From assembly GCF_013359935.1 (NCBI RefSeq), contig NZ_JABMCB010000160.1, forward strand, positions 1 to 64,000: a stretch of 64,000 bases of DNA, read 5' to 3'. The notes beneath the pieces are model-generated. The model saw only the letters and a list, made by a program, of their open reading frames with translations, did not search any database and was not told where the DNA came from. This stretch comes from Paenibacillus xylanilyticus. Lineage in GTDB: Bacteria; Bacillota; Bacilli; Paenibacillales; Paenibacillaceae. Position numbers and translations under genes: made by a program. Below, in pieces: positions 16,871 to 25,419 of the stretch. The first letter of the stretch is position 1. Every line of letters begins with the position of its first letter.

Positions 16871-17797
16871 GTGATCAAGACGAGAGCAACTAACAATCGA
16901 TTGATGAAGCGAATCTGGCAGCATAAACTCTTTTATTTGTTCATGCTGCCAGGCATTGTCTGGTTTTTTCTGTTCTCTTATGTCCCTTTGTACGGGATTC
17001 AGGTTGCCTTCAGGGACTACAACTTCATTGGTGGATTTACCGGAAGTCCATGGGCAGGTTTCAAGTATTTCGAACAGTTCTTCAATTATTATCAATCCGG
17101 TGACATTATCCGCAACACGATCATCATTAGCCTTATGAAACTGCTGATCGGCTTTCCGATGCCCATTATTCTCGCACTCCTGTTAAATGAAGTTCGTAAG
17201 ATCCGGTTTAAGAAGACCATTCAGACGTTGTCCTACTTGCCTTATTTCGTATCCTGGATCGTTGTGGTCACGCTGATGCAGAGACTGCTGACACCCTATG
17301 GTGGACCGGTCAATGACTTCATGGGAGCCATGGGTGCAGAATCCATCCAGTTCCTGAACAATCCAACGTGGTTTTATCAACTGATTGTTGGATCGGACAT
17401 CTGGAAGAACATCGGCTGGAATTCGATCATCTTCATGGCCGCCATCGCAGGAATCGATCAGCAGCTCTATGAAGCTGCCAAGATTGATGGTGCAGGACGT
17501 TTCCGGCAGATGTGGCATGTGACACTTCCCGGCATTCGTAACGTGGCTATCATCCTGTTCATTCTTGCCGTAGGCAGCCTGATGAGCGCAGGCTACGAAC
17601 AGCTGCTTCTGCTGAATGGTCCGGCGACCGCGAGTATCGGGAGTGTTCTGGATGTGCACGCCATCAACTCTGGCATTCGCGAAGGGCGCCTCAGTTATGC
17701 CGCAGCTGTTGGATTATTTCAAAGTATTATTGGACTTATCCTGGTACTGACCGTCAATCGCATTGCCCGCAAAGTCAGTGATGTATCCCTGTTTTAA
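16871..17797 (+). CDS. Sugar ABC transporter permease (YteP/LplB-like)
   Basis: First membrane subunit of the second importer, 308 residues, about six transmembrane helices. The EAA loop reads EAAKIDGAGRF...VTLPG near residues 196-215. The start is GTG 16871, ten bases after AAGGAG; nearby ATGs are out of frame. A small stem (tttctc/gagaaa) ends at the ribosome binding site and could modulate translation. It is in one operon with GH38, which points to manno-oligosaccharides as cargo. Confidence 0.92.
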   Translation: MIKTRATNNRLMKRIWQHKLFYLFMLPGIVWFFLFSYVPLYGIQVAFRDYNFIGGFTGSPWAGFKYFEQFFNYYQSGDIIRNTIIISLMKLLIGFPMPIILALLLNEVRKIRFKKTIQTLSYLPYFVSWIVVVTLMQRLLTPYGGPVNDFMGAMGAESIQFLNNPTWFYQLIVGSDIWKNIGWNSIIFMAAIAGIDQQLYEAAKIDGAGRFRQMWHVTLPGIRNVAIILFILAVGSLMSAGYEQLLLLNGPATASIGSVLDVHAINSGIREGRLSYAAAVGLFQSIIGLILVLTVNRIARKVSDVSLF

Positions 17798-17809
17798 GGA
17801 GGTGATGAT

Positions 17810-18706
17810 ATGGAACGAAAATGGTCTGTATTCTCGGTGTTTAACTATACCTTTCTTGCGTTGGTTGGATTCTCGATGATCTACCCGTTTATTTATATTT
17901 TGGCCTATTCATTAAATGAAGGGAAGGACTCGATGCAAGGGGCGATTTATTTTCTACCCCGAAAATTTACATTGGAGAACTATGCCGAGGTTTTTGATAA
18001 TGCACGCATCTGGAAGGCATACCAAATTACCCTCATGCGCACCCTGCTGGGGACGTTTCTGCATGTAATCCTGTGTACCCTTATGGCATATGCGCTTTCC
18101 AAAAAAACACTGCCGGGACGTTCCTTTTTTACCTTCTACATTTTTTTGCCCACAATTTTCAGCGCGGGATTCATTCCGTTCTTCATCACACTGCAAAAAC
18201 TGCATCTGATCAATACCTTTTGGGTGTACGTTTTGCCGCTTTTATTTAATTTCATGCACATCATCATTATTCGTACGTTTCTACAAGGCATCCCGGAGGA
18301 ACTGGAGGAGTCTGCCCGTATCGACGGATATGGCGATTTTCAAATCTTTGTGAGAATCATTCTGCCTCTTTCTGGTCCGGTACTCGCAACCATTTCGCTG
18401 TTTATCGGAGTAGCCCATTGGAACGACTGGTTCTCTGGTGCCTACTACGTTTCCAACAAGGATTTGATTCCGGTTCAGACCTTGCTGCAAGAAATGTTGA
18501 CGGAAGCGGAAGCGCTATCCAATTCCATGCAGCGAGCAGCACAGCAAGGTGGCCAAACGGTAGGTGGCGTCGGTGGTGCAGGAGCAACACCGGAATCGAT
18601 GCGCATGGCTCTGCTGGTCATTACGGTTTTCCCAATCTTGTGCATTTATCCGTTTCTGCAGCGCTATTTTGTCAAAGGGGTCATGATTGGCTCGGTTAAG
18701 GGTTGA
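17810..18706 (+). CDS. Sugar ABC transporter permease (YtcP/LplC-like)
   Basis: Second membrane subunit of the importer, 298 residues, about six transmembrane helices, with EAA loop EESARIDGYGDF near residue 165 and C-terminal GVMIGSVKG. A glycine- and glutamine-rich insert (GGQTVGGVGGAGAT) lies near residue 250 in the last outer loop and is longer than in the other permeases of this window. AAGGAGGTGAT is directly upstream, with 12 bases between genes. Confidence 0.92.
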   Translation: MERKWSVFSVFNYTFLALVGFSMIYPFIYILAYSLNEGKDSMQGAIYFLPRKFTLENYAEVFDNARIWKAYQITLMRTLLGTFLHVILCTLMAYALSKKTLPGRSFFTFYIFLPTIFSAGFIPFFITLQKLHLINTFWVYVLPLLFNFMHIIIIRTFLQGIPEELEESARIDGYGDFQIFVRIILPLSGPVLATISLFIGVAHWNDWFSGAYYVSNKDLIPVQTLLQEMLTEAEALSNSMQRAAQQGGQTVGGVGGAGATPESMRMALLVITVFPILCIYPFLQRYFVKGVMIGSVKG

Positions 18707-18774
18707 TCATATCGGTTTGATCTGCCCACGCTTCACCGCGATTCATTGATATCCATAACCAGGAGGCGATTGGT

Positions 18775-20421
18775 TTGAATAGGATTTGGTCGAAAGGCAT
18801 GTCTGTGTTGCTCGTGTCTATTATGGCTGGAAGTTTGCTGAGTGGCTGCATGAATTCGGCGGGGAATGGAGAAAGCGATGGAGAGGGTACCACACTTAAG
18901 ATACTGCATAATTGGAATGGTTCAGGCGGATCGGACAATGGAATTACCCCAGTAGAGGAAGTTATTAAGGAGAAGACCGGAGTGACCCTCGAGTGGGAGT
19001 ATACGAAAGGCAGCGAGACCGAGAAGGTAAACCAGATTTTTGCTACGCAAGATTTGCCGGATATATATACCGGACCTGCTTGGGGCGGCGAGCTTGACGG
19101 GATTATCAAGGCAGCGAAAGAAGGTCAGTTAGTCGATATATCCGACAAATTGGACAATTATCCCAACCTGGCCAAATCCATTGCAGAAGAAAACGTTCCG
19201 CCAGCATTGTATGAAAAAGCGATTAATGCGTATGACGGTAAAAAATATCTTCTTCTGCAGAATCAGCCTGCTACGAACGAAGACGGAATTGATTGGTTAT
19301 ACGGATTCTATGTACGCAAGGACATTGCCGAGAAGGTAGGTGTGGACCCGCAGTCCGTGGGGACGAAAGAGGATTTTTATGCTTTTCTCAAAAAGATAAA
19401 AGACGCCAACCTGCAGGAGAACGGTCAGCCTGTCTTCCCGCTGGGTGGATTCAGTAATGGCTGGTCTGTAGGCATCGGCAATACGATGTTTTACTCGGGA
19501 GCAAGTTACGTAGACAAGGGCGATGGTACGCTTGAGCACAGTTTCTTCACTCCAGGCTATGAAGAATACATGCTGTTCTATCGAAAACTGCTGGCAGAAG
19601 GCCTGCTCGATCCGGATGTATTTACCCAGACAGATCCCATCGCCAAAGAAAAAATCAATCAGGGTCGTATTGCCATTCTTGCGGCACATTATCCGGCCAT
19701 TTTGGATGCTTCCAAGGAATACGTCACCTCTCATCCTGGAAGCGATTACATTCCCGTCGGTCCGCTAGAGCGGGCTGATGTCGACCCGAGTCGTCCCGTG
19801 GATCTTGGCATTCAGGGGAACAACGTAACGGTTATTACCAAGAGCTGCAAAGGTGCATGTGTAGATGCTGCGCTCAAGTTTTTGGATTATATGGCTTCTG
19901 ACGAAGGTTTCATGCTGGCCAGATACGGGGTGCAAGGCGTTCAATGGGATATGAAGGACGGCAAACCCGTAGCCAATAAGGAATGGTTTGATAAATTCGC
20001 AGCGGATCAATCCGGTAAAGTCCGCAAAAACGTAGGGATCTCTATCGGTTTGGAATCGTTAACCGGACTTGATCGCATTAACTCGTATGCAGGTGGGGAC
20101 ATCTGGGCAGATCAGGACAGATTGGATGCAATGGATCATGCTCGTAAGGTACTGCGTCCGAACGGTATTCAGGTTATAACAGCTTATAACCCGGGTGATG
20201 TTATCACCAAAGCCTCTGAATGGGAAATGTTGAAACCTTCGATGGACCGGATGGGAGACGCCTGGAAGGAAGCTGTTTTTGCAAAATCGGATGAAGCTGC
20301 CATGAGCATTATTAACGAGTTGAGGGATCAACTGCGGAATACCGGATACGATCAAGCGATGCAGTTTACCAATGACAATTTGAAAGGAAAAGAAGTGGTA
20401 ACCGTCCAGATGCCGAATTAA
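18775..20421 (+). CDS. Extracellular solute-binding lipoprotein (YtcQ/LplA-like)
   Basis: Binding protein of the second importer, 548 residues. The signal peptide ends in LLSGC (C25, lipid-modified). It begins with TTG at 18775, nine bases after AGGAGG. It comes last in the operon, whereas the first importer's binding protein comes first, so the two clusters were not made by simple duplication. The ligand is presumed to be a manno-oligosaccharide because of the GH38 gene in the operon. Confidence 0.92.
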   Translation: MNRIWSKGMSVLLVSIMAGSLLSGCMNSAGNGESDGEGTTLKILHNWNGSGGSDNGITPVEEVIKEKTGVTLEWEYTKGSETEKVNQIFATQDLPDIYTGPAWGGELDGIIKAAKEGQLVDISDKLDNYPNLAKSIAEENVPPALYEKAINAYDGKKYLLLQNQPATNEDGIDWLYGFYVRKDIAEKVGVDPQSVGTKEDFYAFLKKIKDANLQENGQPVFPLGGFSNGWSVGIGNTMFYSGASYVDKGDGTLEHSFFTPGYEEYMLFYRKLLAEGLLDPDVFTQTDPIAKEKINQGRIAILAAHYPAILDASKEYVTSHPGSDYIPVGPLERADVDPSRPVDLGIQGNNVTVITKSCKGACVDAALKFLDYMASDEGFMLARYGVQGVQWDMKDGKPVANKEWFDKFAADQSGKVRKNVGISIGLESLTGLDRINSYAGGDIWADQDRLDAMDHARKVLRPNGIQVITAYNPGDVITKASEWEMLKPSMDRMGDAWKEAVFAKSDEAAMSIINELRDQLRNTGYDQAMQFTNDNLKGKEVVTVQMPN

Positions 20422-20450
20422 ACTGAGACTTAAGAAGTAACAAGTCTATA

Positions 20451-20550
20451 TTGGTATTATCCCTTTTTAGTAGACGAGAGAAAAAGAGACATCCAGAAAA
20501 TGGATCTACTCTTGTCGAAAGGAGGGGATTTTTTATGCTCAAAAACAGAG
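20451..20550 (+). mobile_element. Relic of the same IS end as at 1-142
   Basis: ttggtattatccctttttag opens a stretch that follows the minus strand of 142-48 at roughly three bases in four, through the GGAGGGG ribosome binding site to a degenerate ATG at 20535 that is followed by a stop after seven codons. Similarity then fades and no transposase remains. It lies between the binding-protein gene and the polysaccharide genes and faces rightwards. It is the only content I recognise in 20422-20685 besides ribosome binding sites. Confidence 0.7.
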
Positions 20551-20685
20551 AATCGTAAGAGTAGATATAATTCTTAAACCTATAAATCGCCTGTTTTGTC
20601 TTCCTGGGTAAATTCCGGTAACGACAACCATTAACACCCCATACTATAAGGAGTGAGAATGATAACCTTATGGGAGGGGAAATTC

Positions 20686-21762
20686 ATGAAAAAGCCAACT
20701 CTTCGGTTGCTTATGATCATAGATAAATTTGAAGTGGGAGGAACAGAGACATATGTGTCTGCCGTTGTCGAAGAGATGGGAAAAAGAGGGGTCTCCATTT
20801 ATGTAGCAGGTAAACGGGGGAGTTTGTTGTCCAAGTTCAGGGCGCTTGGTTGTCCAATATTTACGAAAATAAACGACCGGCAAAGATTGGAGCAATGGAT
20901 TATCAAGCATAAGATCAACGTCATCAATGCTCACCATGAATCTACCGGAATAATCGGCAGCGCCCTCAGCAGAAAGCTGAGAATCCCTTTTGTCTACACC
21001 ATACATGGGACATACTATCCTCGGGCACTAATCACGAAAATAATGAAGAGGTGTTATAGTCGTCACGCGGTTATAAGCGTTAGCTGGCCGGTTAAAAAGT
21101 GGCTGGAAGAGAAAAACATCCAATCTGTATTAATTCCAAATGGAATTAATACGCAGCATTTTAGATACAACAGGAACAAGCAGTTGCTCGCACAATTAAA
21201 CATTGCCAGTAAGTCGAAAGTGCTATTGTATGTCAGTCGTATTGAGGATGAAAAAGCAGAGATATGTAAAAGTTTTTTAAGAGCTGCACAGCGCTGTATG
21301 GATTCATCCCCAAACATACATGTCGTAGTGGTTGGTGGTGGACCGGGATTGAATAGTGTCAAGAAACTAGCAGCTAGAAAACACAGTAATCGGATTCATG
21401 TATTGGGTGAACGCCTAGATACATCATCCTTTTTCTCCATTAGTGACGTTGTTGTAGGAACGGGACGAGTAGCTCTTGAAGCGATGTCCTGCAAGCGGCC
21501 CGTCATAGCGATCGGTGCAAAGGGGATATTTGGCATTGTGAAGCCAGATAATTTCAAGCTTGCTTGGAGGTATTACTTCGGAGATCACAGAGCCAAGGAG
21601 ACTCTTGAAATAAGCAAGATCGAAAGTTTGATTCTTACTGCATTAAGGTCTAAGAAAAGTTCAAAAAATTGGGGAGAAGCAGGACGTGAATTCGTTAAGA
21701 AGCAATTTAATATCTCTGGTATCGTCGATAAGCTGCTTGGCTTATATCACTCCTTCATCTAA
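20686..21762 (+). CDS. GT4-family glycosyltransferase
   Basis: A GT-B-fold transferase (358 residues) that moves a sugar from a nucleotide donor to a growing polysaccharide or protein glycan. The N-terminal domain starts RLLMIIDKFEVGGTETYV; the donor-binding domain has LLYVSRIEDEKA and, near residue 270, VALEAMSCKRPVIA with the family's conserved glutamate. I chose ATG 20686 (GGGAGGGG six bases upstream); ATG 20659 with its own AAGGAG would add nine residues. The PIG-L gene follows after 18 bases. Acceptor and donor are unknown. Confidence 0.85.
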   Translation: MKKPTLRLLMIIDKFEVGGTETYVSAVVEEMGKRGVSIYVAGKRGSLLSKFRALGCPIFTKINDRQRLEQWIIKHKINVINAHHESTGIIGSALSRKLRIPFVYTIHGTYYPRALITKIMKRCYSRHAVISVSWPVKKWLEEKNIQSVLIPNGINTQHFRYNRNKQLLAQLNIASKSKVLLYVSRIEDEKAEICKSFLRAAQRCMDSSPNIHVVVVGGGPGLNSVKKLAARKHSNRIHVLGERLDTSSFFSISDVVVGTGRVALEAMSCKRPVIAIGAKGIFGIVKPDNFKLAWRYYFGDHRAKETLEISKIESLILTALRSKKSSKNWGEAGREFVKKQFNISGIVDKLLGLYHSFI

Positions 21763-21780
21763 AGATTTGGAGGGAAGACA

Positions 21781-22281
21781 ATGTTCAATAAATTGATGAT
21801 TGTAGCCCATCCTGATGATGAAATAATCTTTGGAGGAGCTCAACTTATAAAGGGAAAAGGGTGGAAAGTTATCTGTGTAACCAACGGCAAAAACAAAGTG
21901 CGGGCAAGAGAGTTTAGAAAAGCAATGAAAGACGTAGGAGCCGAGTATGAAATGTGGAGTTATAAAGATAAATGGGAAGGAGATTTTAACCGAAAGGCTT
22001 TGAAAAAAGATATCGCACAGGTGCTGCAAGCCAATCCTCAGATCACGATGATTGTGACCCACAATAAAAAAGGGGAGTATGGCCATACTCAACACAGAGC
22101 ATTGCATCAGGTTGTCAGAGAGTTAGCTCAGGAGAAGATGTATATTTTTAAACGCTCTAAATATAAATTGCCTGAAGATCTGATAAAGCAAAAGCACAAA
22201 ATTTTAAAACGATACAGAAGCCAGGACATTGAATGGCTAAAGAAATATACGGATTACGAAAGTATTCGGAAATTAAGGTAG
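21781..22281 (+). CDS. PIG-L family deacetylase
   Basis: A small zinc hydrolase (166 residues) that removes acetyl groups from N-acetyl sugars. The zinc-binding motif AHPDDE is at residues 9-14 and the second motif, HTQH, is near residue 102. The length is shorter than the usual 220-250 residues but both metal motifs are present. GGAGGG lies seven bases before the start. With the upstream glycosyltransferase it may modify a glycan before or after transfer. Confidence 0.85.
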   Translation: MFNKLMIVAHPDDEIIFGGAQLIKGKGWKVICVTNGKNKVRAREFRKAMKDVGAEYEMWSYKDKWEGDFNRKALKKDIAQVLQANPQITMIVTHNKKGEYGHTQHRALHQVVRELAQEKMYIFKRSKYKLPEDLIKQKHKILKRYRSQDIEWLKKYTDYESIRKLR

Positions 22282-22320
22282 GGTATCATGATCAAATGTG
22301 CGGCAATGTTGTTTGATACG

Positions 22321-22378
22321 GCGAATAGAATGGACAGTCCCTAAAGTAGTTTCACTACAGGAACAGCCCATTCTTCGC
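22321..22378. repeat. 58-base imperfect palindrome between convergent operons
   Basis: The arms gcgaatagaatgg and ccattcttcgc, then agtccctaaagtag and ctacaggaac, fold into one long hairpin with loop TTTCA. No T-run follows on either strand, so it is not a classical terminator, although it sits exactly between two convergent operons. It may be a dispersed palindromic repeat or a remnant of mobile ends. Confidence 0.6.
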
Positions 22379-22395
22379 TTCAAATGTCCAATTTG

Positions 22396-23142
22396 CTAAA
22401 TTGAGCCATTTGAGAGTGAATTGGATTCTTCTTTACTGGTATCTTCATCTGGAATAGTATCGGTTGTATAAGGTATAAAGTCATCCGTGTAGGCAACCAA
22501 TTTACAATTTCTCATATATTCCTCAGTATCCCGTTTCTGCGTATGTGACTGAATGTTCTCTCTTCGAATACAAACGTAATTTTTCTTCGACACATAATAT
22601 ACGGAGTAGCCAGCTCTGCGGCATTTTTTTGACCATTTGGCATCTGATCCTCCGATCGTATCCTCCGGAAATTTCACATGTTTCCATACCCTTTTACGAA
22701 AAAACAATGTCCCGCCTTTAATCCTTTTGCCAGGCACATTCTCTTGTCCGGGTCGGTATTCCATAAGCGCTTTTTTCGCCTCAAAATAAATATACGTTGT
22801 GTGTTTACCAACAATAGGTGCCTTGCGTGCTCTTAGTGCAAGGATGGATTCTTTTAAATAATGAGCTCCATAATAATCATCATCATCAAATTTGGCAATA
22901 AACGAACCTTTTGCTCTGGCAATGGCCCAGTTAAGACATTTTCCCAGTGTATATTTCTCAGGAAGCTTATAGACTCTAACATTTTCGTATTCTTTAGCTT
23001 TCTTTCGCCACTTTTTAAGATTCATACTATCTTTGTTAAGGATGATGATCATTTCTTTGTTATGCCATTCCTGTCGTGCATAATTTGCAAAAATGTTATC
23101 CATATATTCAGGTCTCATGGTACACGCTATGATTGAAGCCAC
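22396..23142 (-). CDS. GT2-family (GT-A fold) glycosyltransferase
   Basis: A 248-residue transferase with the GT-A nucleotide-sugar fold: N-terminal VASIIACTMRPEYMDNIF and the metal-binding FDDDDYYG near residue 85. Many Bacillales proteins of this type act in spore-surface or exopolysaccharide synthesis. The start is GTG 23142, nine bases after AAGGAG and five bases after the stop of the upstream glycosyltransferase, so the two are translationally coupled. A longer frame from GTG 23187 has no ribosome binding site. Confidence 0.82.
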   Translation of the reverse strand: MASIIACTMRPEYMDNIFANYARQEWHNKEMIIILNKDSMNLKKWRKKAKEYENVRVYKLPEKYTLGKCLNWAIARAKGSFIAKFDDDDYYGAHYLKESILALRARKAPIVGKHTTYIYFEAKKALMEYRPGQENVPGKRIKGGTLFFRKRVWKHVKFPEDTIGGSDAKWSKKCRRAGYSVYYVSKKNYVCIRRENIQSHTQKRDTEEYMRNCKLVAYTDDFIPYTTDTIPDEDTSKEESNSLSNGSI

Positions 23143-23147
23143 TGATT

Positions 23148-24158
23148 TCAACTCCTTTTTAGAATCAGATTTTTTCTGGTGTTCCACACCGACTGACGGA
23201 CAATTTTGTATTCCTTATTCGTGATGACTTTTTTATATAATTTAAGAAAATTGTCAGCCATGACTTTATCCGAAAAATGCTTTTTTACATAGGATCGGCA
23301 AACTCTTGCGGTGGGGAATTTGTTACGATATTTCACTTTGCGAACCATATCATCTGTAGAGTTACATAGTAATTGTGGTAAGCCTTTTAGCACTTCCGGA
23401 ACGGCCCCTGCTTTGAATCCAAGTACCGGTGTACCACAAGCCAAAGCTTCGATAAGCACAAGTCCGAAGGGTTCATTCCATGTAGAGGTAAATAACACAC
23501 AGCTTGCTCTTGAAATCAAATTAATTTTCTTGGTTCCACCGACAGGGCCGATAAATCGTATCTTTTCATTAAGATGCGGTTTGACTTCGCTATCGAAATA
23601 CTCTTGATATGCAGGCTTGTTAATTGTCCCAGCAATAATTAATTCTTTCCCCGTTTTTTGTGCAACTTCAATCGCTAAATGAACTCCTTTTTCTTTCATG
23701 ATTCTACCCAAAAATAAAAGATAGCCCTTTTTCTTGGTTCGAAAAGTATAGTCACGAAGACGAATCCCGTTATGCACGAAGTAACCCTTCTTGTTCTTAT
23801 CACGAATTTTCTTGCTCACAAACACGGGAATTTGTGATCCTTTTGCCTTTTTGGAATGGGAGTTGTGGAGCGTAGGAATGGGCGGATTTGTTTTCGCAAC
23901 AATGCCATAGTGATCATGGATAATATCCACATTCGAAGGAATGCGCTTAATGATGAAATCCAACTGCTGATCCGGGTCATCAGTGGGATATTCGTACGTC
24001 CTTGTGGCGTTGGTTTTCGAACCTTTCTTAGCAAATAAAATGACCTCATGACCTCGACGAACCAACTCTTCTGTCAGGTAGTGAATATCGCGCTGAGTGC
24101 CGCCATAATCTTCTGGGGGAACGGGAAGTGTATTTGTAGATATTTGAACTATTTTCAT
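23148..24158 (-). CDS. GT4-family glycosyltransferase
   Basis: A GT-B-fold transferase, 336 residues. The N-terminus MKIVQISTNTLPVPPEDYGG shows the Pro/Gly loop typical of the family; GYLLFLGRIMKEKG opens the donor domain; EPFGLVLIEALACGTPVLGF carries the E(x7)E donor-binding motif. AAAGGAG lies about 11 bases upstream of ATG 24158. It is the first gene of a two-gene operon with the GT2 protein, divergent from the nucleotidyltransferase. A stem-loop (acggc/gccgt, 24193-24208) lies in its leader. Confidence 0.88.
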   Translation of the reverse strand: MKIVQISTNTLPVPPEDYGGTQRDIHYLTEELVRRGHEVILFAKKGSKTNATRTYEYPTDDPDQQLDFIIKRIPSNVDIIHDHYGIVAKTNPPIPTLHNSHSKKAKGSQIPVFVSKKIRDKNKKGYFVHNGIRLRDYTFRTKKKGYLLFLGRIMKEKGVHLAIEVAQKTGKELIIAGTINKPAYQEYFDSEVKPHLNEKIRFIGPVGGTKKINLISRASCVLFTSTWNEPFGLVLIEALACGTPVLGFKAGAVPEVLKGLPQLLCNSTDDMVRKVKYRNKFPTARVCRSYVKKHFSDKVMADNFLKLYKKVITNKEYKIVRQSVWNTRKNLILKRS

Positions 24159-24423
24159 ACCATTTCAGTCTCCTTTGGTTAGCATGAAGCCAACGGCTCT
24201 TTTGCCGTCATCTTATGCGAATGACCGATGGAATGAATGGGCTTCAGAAAATTTTCACAAGCGTCAACGAACCATTTCATAAGAATTAGAAAACTTAGTT
24301 TTCTGAGAAACGTTTCAAGGCTGTTAGAGCCATTCTATAAAATCTATCAGATATTCGTCCAATCCAAATATATTTGTTTTTCATAGAGTATACAGAAGTG
24401 AAAATTAGAAGGGAGGAAACGAC
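24159..24423. other. Divergent intergenic region with a 17-base palindrome
   Basis: The 265 bases hold the promoters of two divergent operons. AGAAAACTTAGTTTTCT (24288-24304) is a perfect palindrome that could be an operator. CATAGAGTA at 24382 resembles a sporulation sigma-K -10, but no matching -35 is seen. I could not fix either promoter. Confidence 0.4.
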
Positions 24424-25419
24424 TTGAAAGGACTAATTCTATGTGCTGGCAAAGGTTCCCGCTTGTATCCATTCACGTTCTCTTATCCAAAATCATTGAT
24501 TCCTGTAGCCAATACTCCCTTGTTGCACTCCTGTATAGATAAATTGGTTGAACAAGAGATTTCTGAGATCGGAATAGTAATCCAAAAATCGCAAGAATCA
24601 CTCATTAGAAGCAGCTTAGAGAGTGTCACTAGGTGGAGTCGTACGAATATTACGTTTATTTATCAAAAAGATCCAAAAGGAATCGCAGATGCCATATTAC
24701 AAGCAGAGCATTTTATTGGTCAGGACTCATTCATTTTACTCTTGGGGGATAACTTAATTTCCATTTCACTCTCTCAACTTAAAAAGCAAATAGTAGAACA
24801 TGGGAATCATGCTGCGCTGCTTCTATCGGAAGTGGACAGTCCTCAGGATTATGGCATTGCAGAGGTGGAAGACCAACGGATTGTGAAGCTTGTAGAGAAG
24901 CCGAAAGCTCCCAAATCAAATCTTGCGGTATTAGGAGCATACGGTTTTACTTCTTCTATTTTCAAAGCTGCCAAAAAGATAGAACCTTCGGCCAGAGGAG
25001 AGTATGAAATTACAGATGCGATCCAATGGCTGATCCAACAGGGCTACTCGGTATCTTATCAGCAAGCTGAAATAGCAAATATTGATGTCGGAACTTTACA
25101 GAGATGGCTTGATGCCAACCGAAAAATGCTTCGGGAGATGCCAGTTGAAAATGATATTCATCCTTCGGTGATTCTACAAAATTGCAAGATTATTGCCCCA
25201 GTCTCTATAGAAGCAGGCTGTATTCTAGAAGATTGTGTGGTTGGTCCTTACGTTTCTATTGGTGCAGATTCCACTATTGAAAGCTGCTACATCAGAGACA
25301 GCATTCTATTAGGTAATGTTCATATCAAGCAACTATCACACGCTGTTGTTAATACGGTAGTTGGGACCGGTTCTACCCTGGCTGGCTTAGAAGCGAGAAG
25401 GAAGGGTGACGAGGAATGA
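24424..25419 (+). CDS. Sugar-1-phosphate nucleotidyltransferase (RmlA/GlmU-like)
   Basis: Couples a sugar-1-phosphate to a nucleoside triphosphate to give an activated sugar. Residues 1-235 form the nucleotidyltransferase domain, with LCAGKGSRLYPFT at 6-18 and the catalytic K of YPKSLIPV; residues about 240-325 form a left-handed beta-helix (hexapeptide repeats), as in long glucose-1-phosphate thymidylyltransferases. TTG start at 24424 after GGAGG. Its stop overlaps the next ATG by four bases (ATGA). The sugar and base cannot be decided from sequence. Confidence 0.87.
   Translation: MKGLILCAGKGSRLYPFTFSYPKSLIPVANTPLLHSCIDKLVEQEISEIGIVIQKSQESLIRSSLESVTRWSRTNITFIYQKDPKGIADAILQAEHFIGQDSFILLLGDNLISISLSQLKKQIVEHGNHAALLLSEVDSPQDYGIAEVEDQRIVKLVEKPKAPKSNLAVLGAYGFTSSIFKAAKKIEPSARGEYEITDAIQWLIQQGYSVSYQQAEIANIDVGTLQRWLDANRKMLREMPVENDIHPSVILQNCKIIAPVSIEAGCILEDCVVGPYVSIGADSTIESCYIRDSILLGNVHIKQLSHAVVNTVVGTGSTLAGLEARRKGDEE

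Noticed and set aside
24382..24390. CATAGAGTA as a sporulation sigma-K -10 upstream of the nucleotidyltransferase
   Set aside because: No AC -35 is found 16-17 bases upstream, and the minus-strand promoter has only an imperfect match. Too weak to annotate as a promoter.
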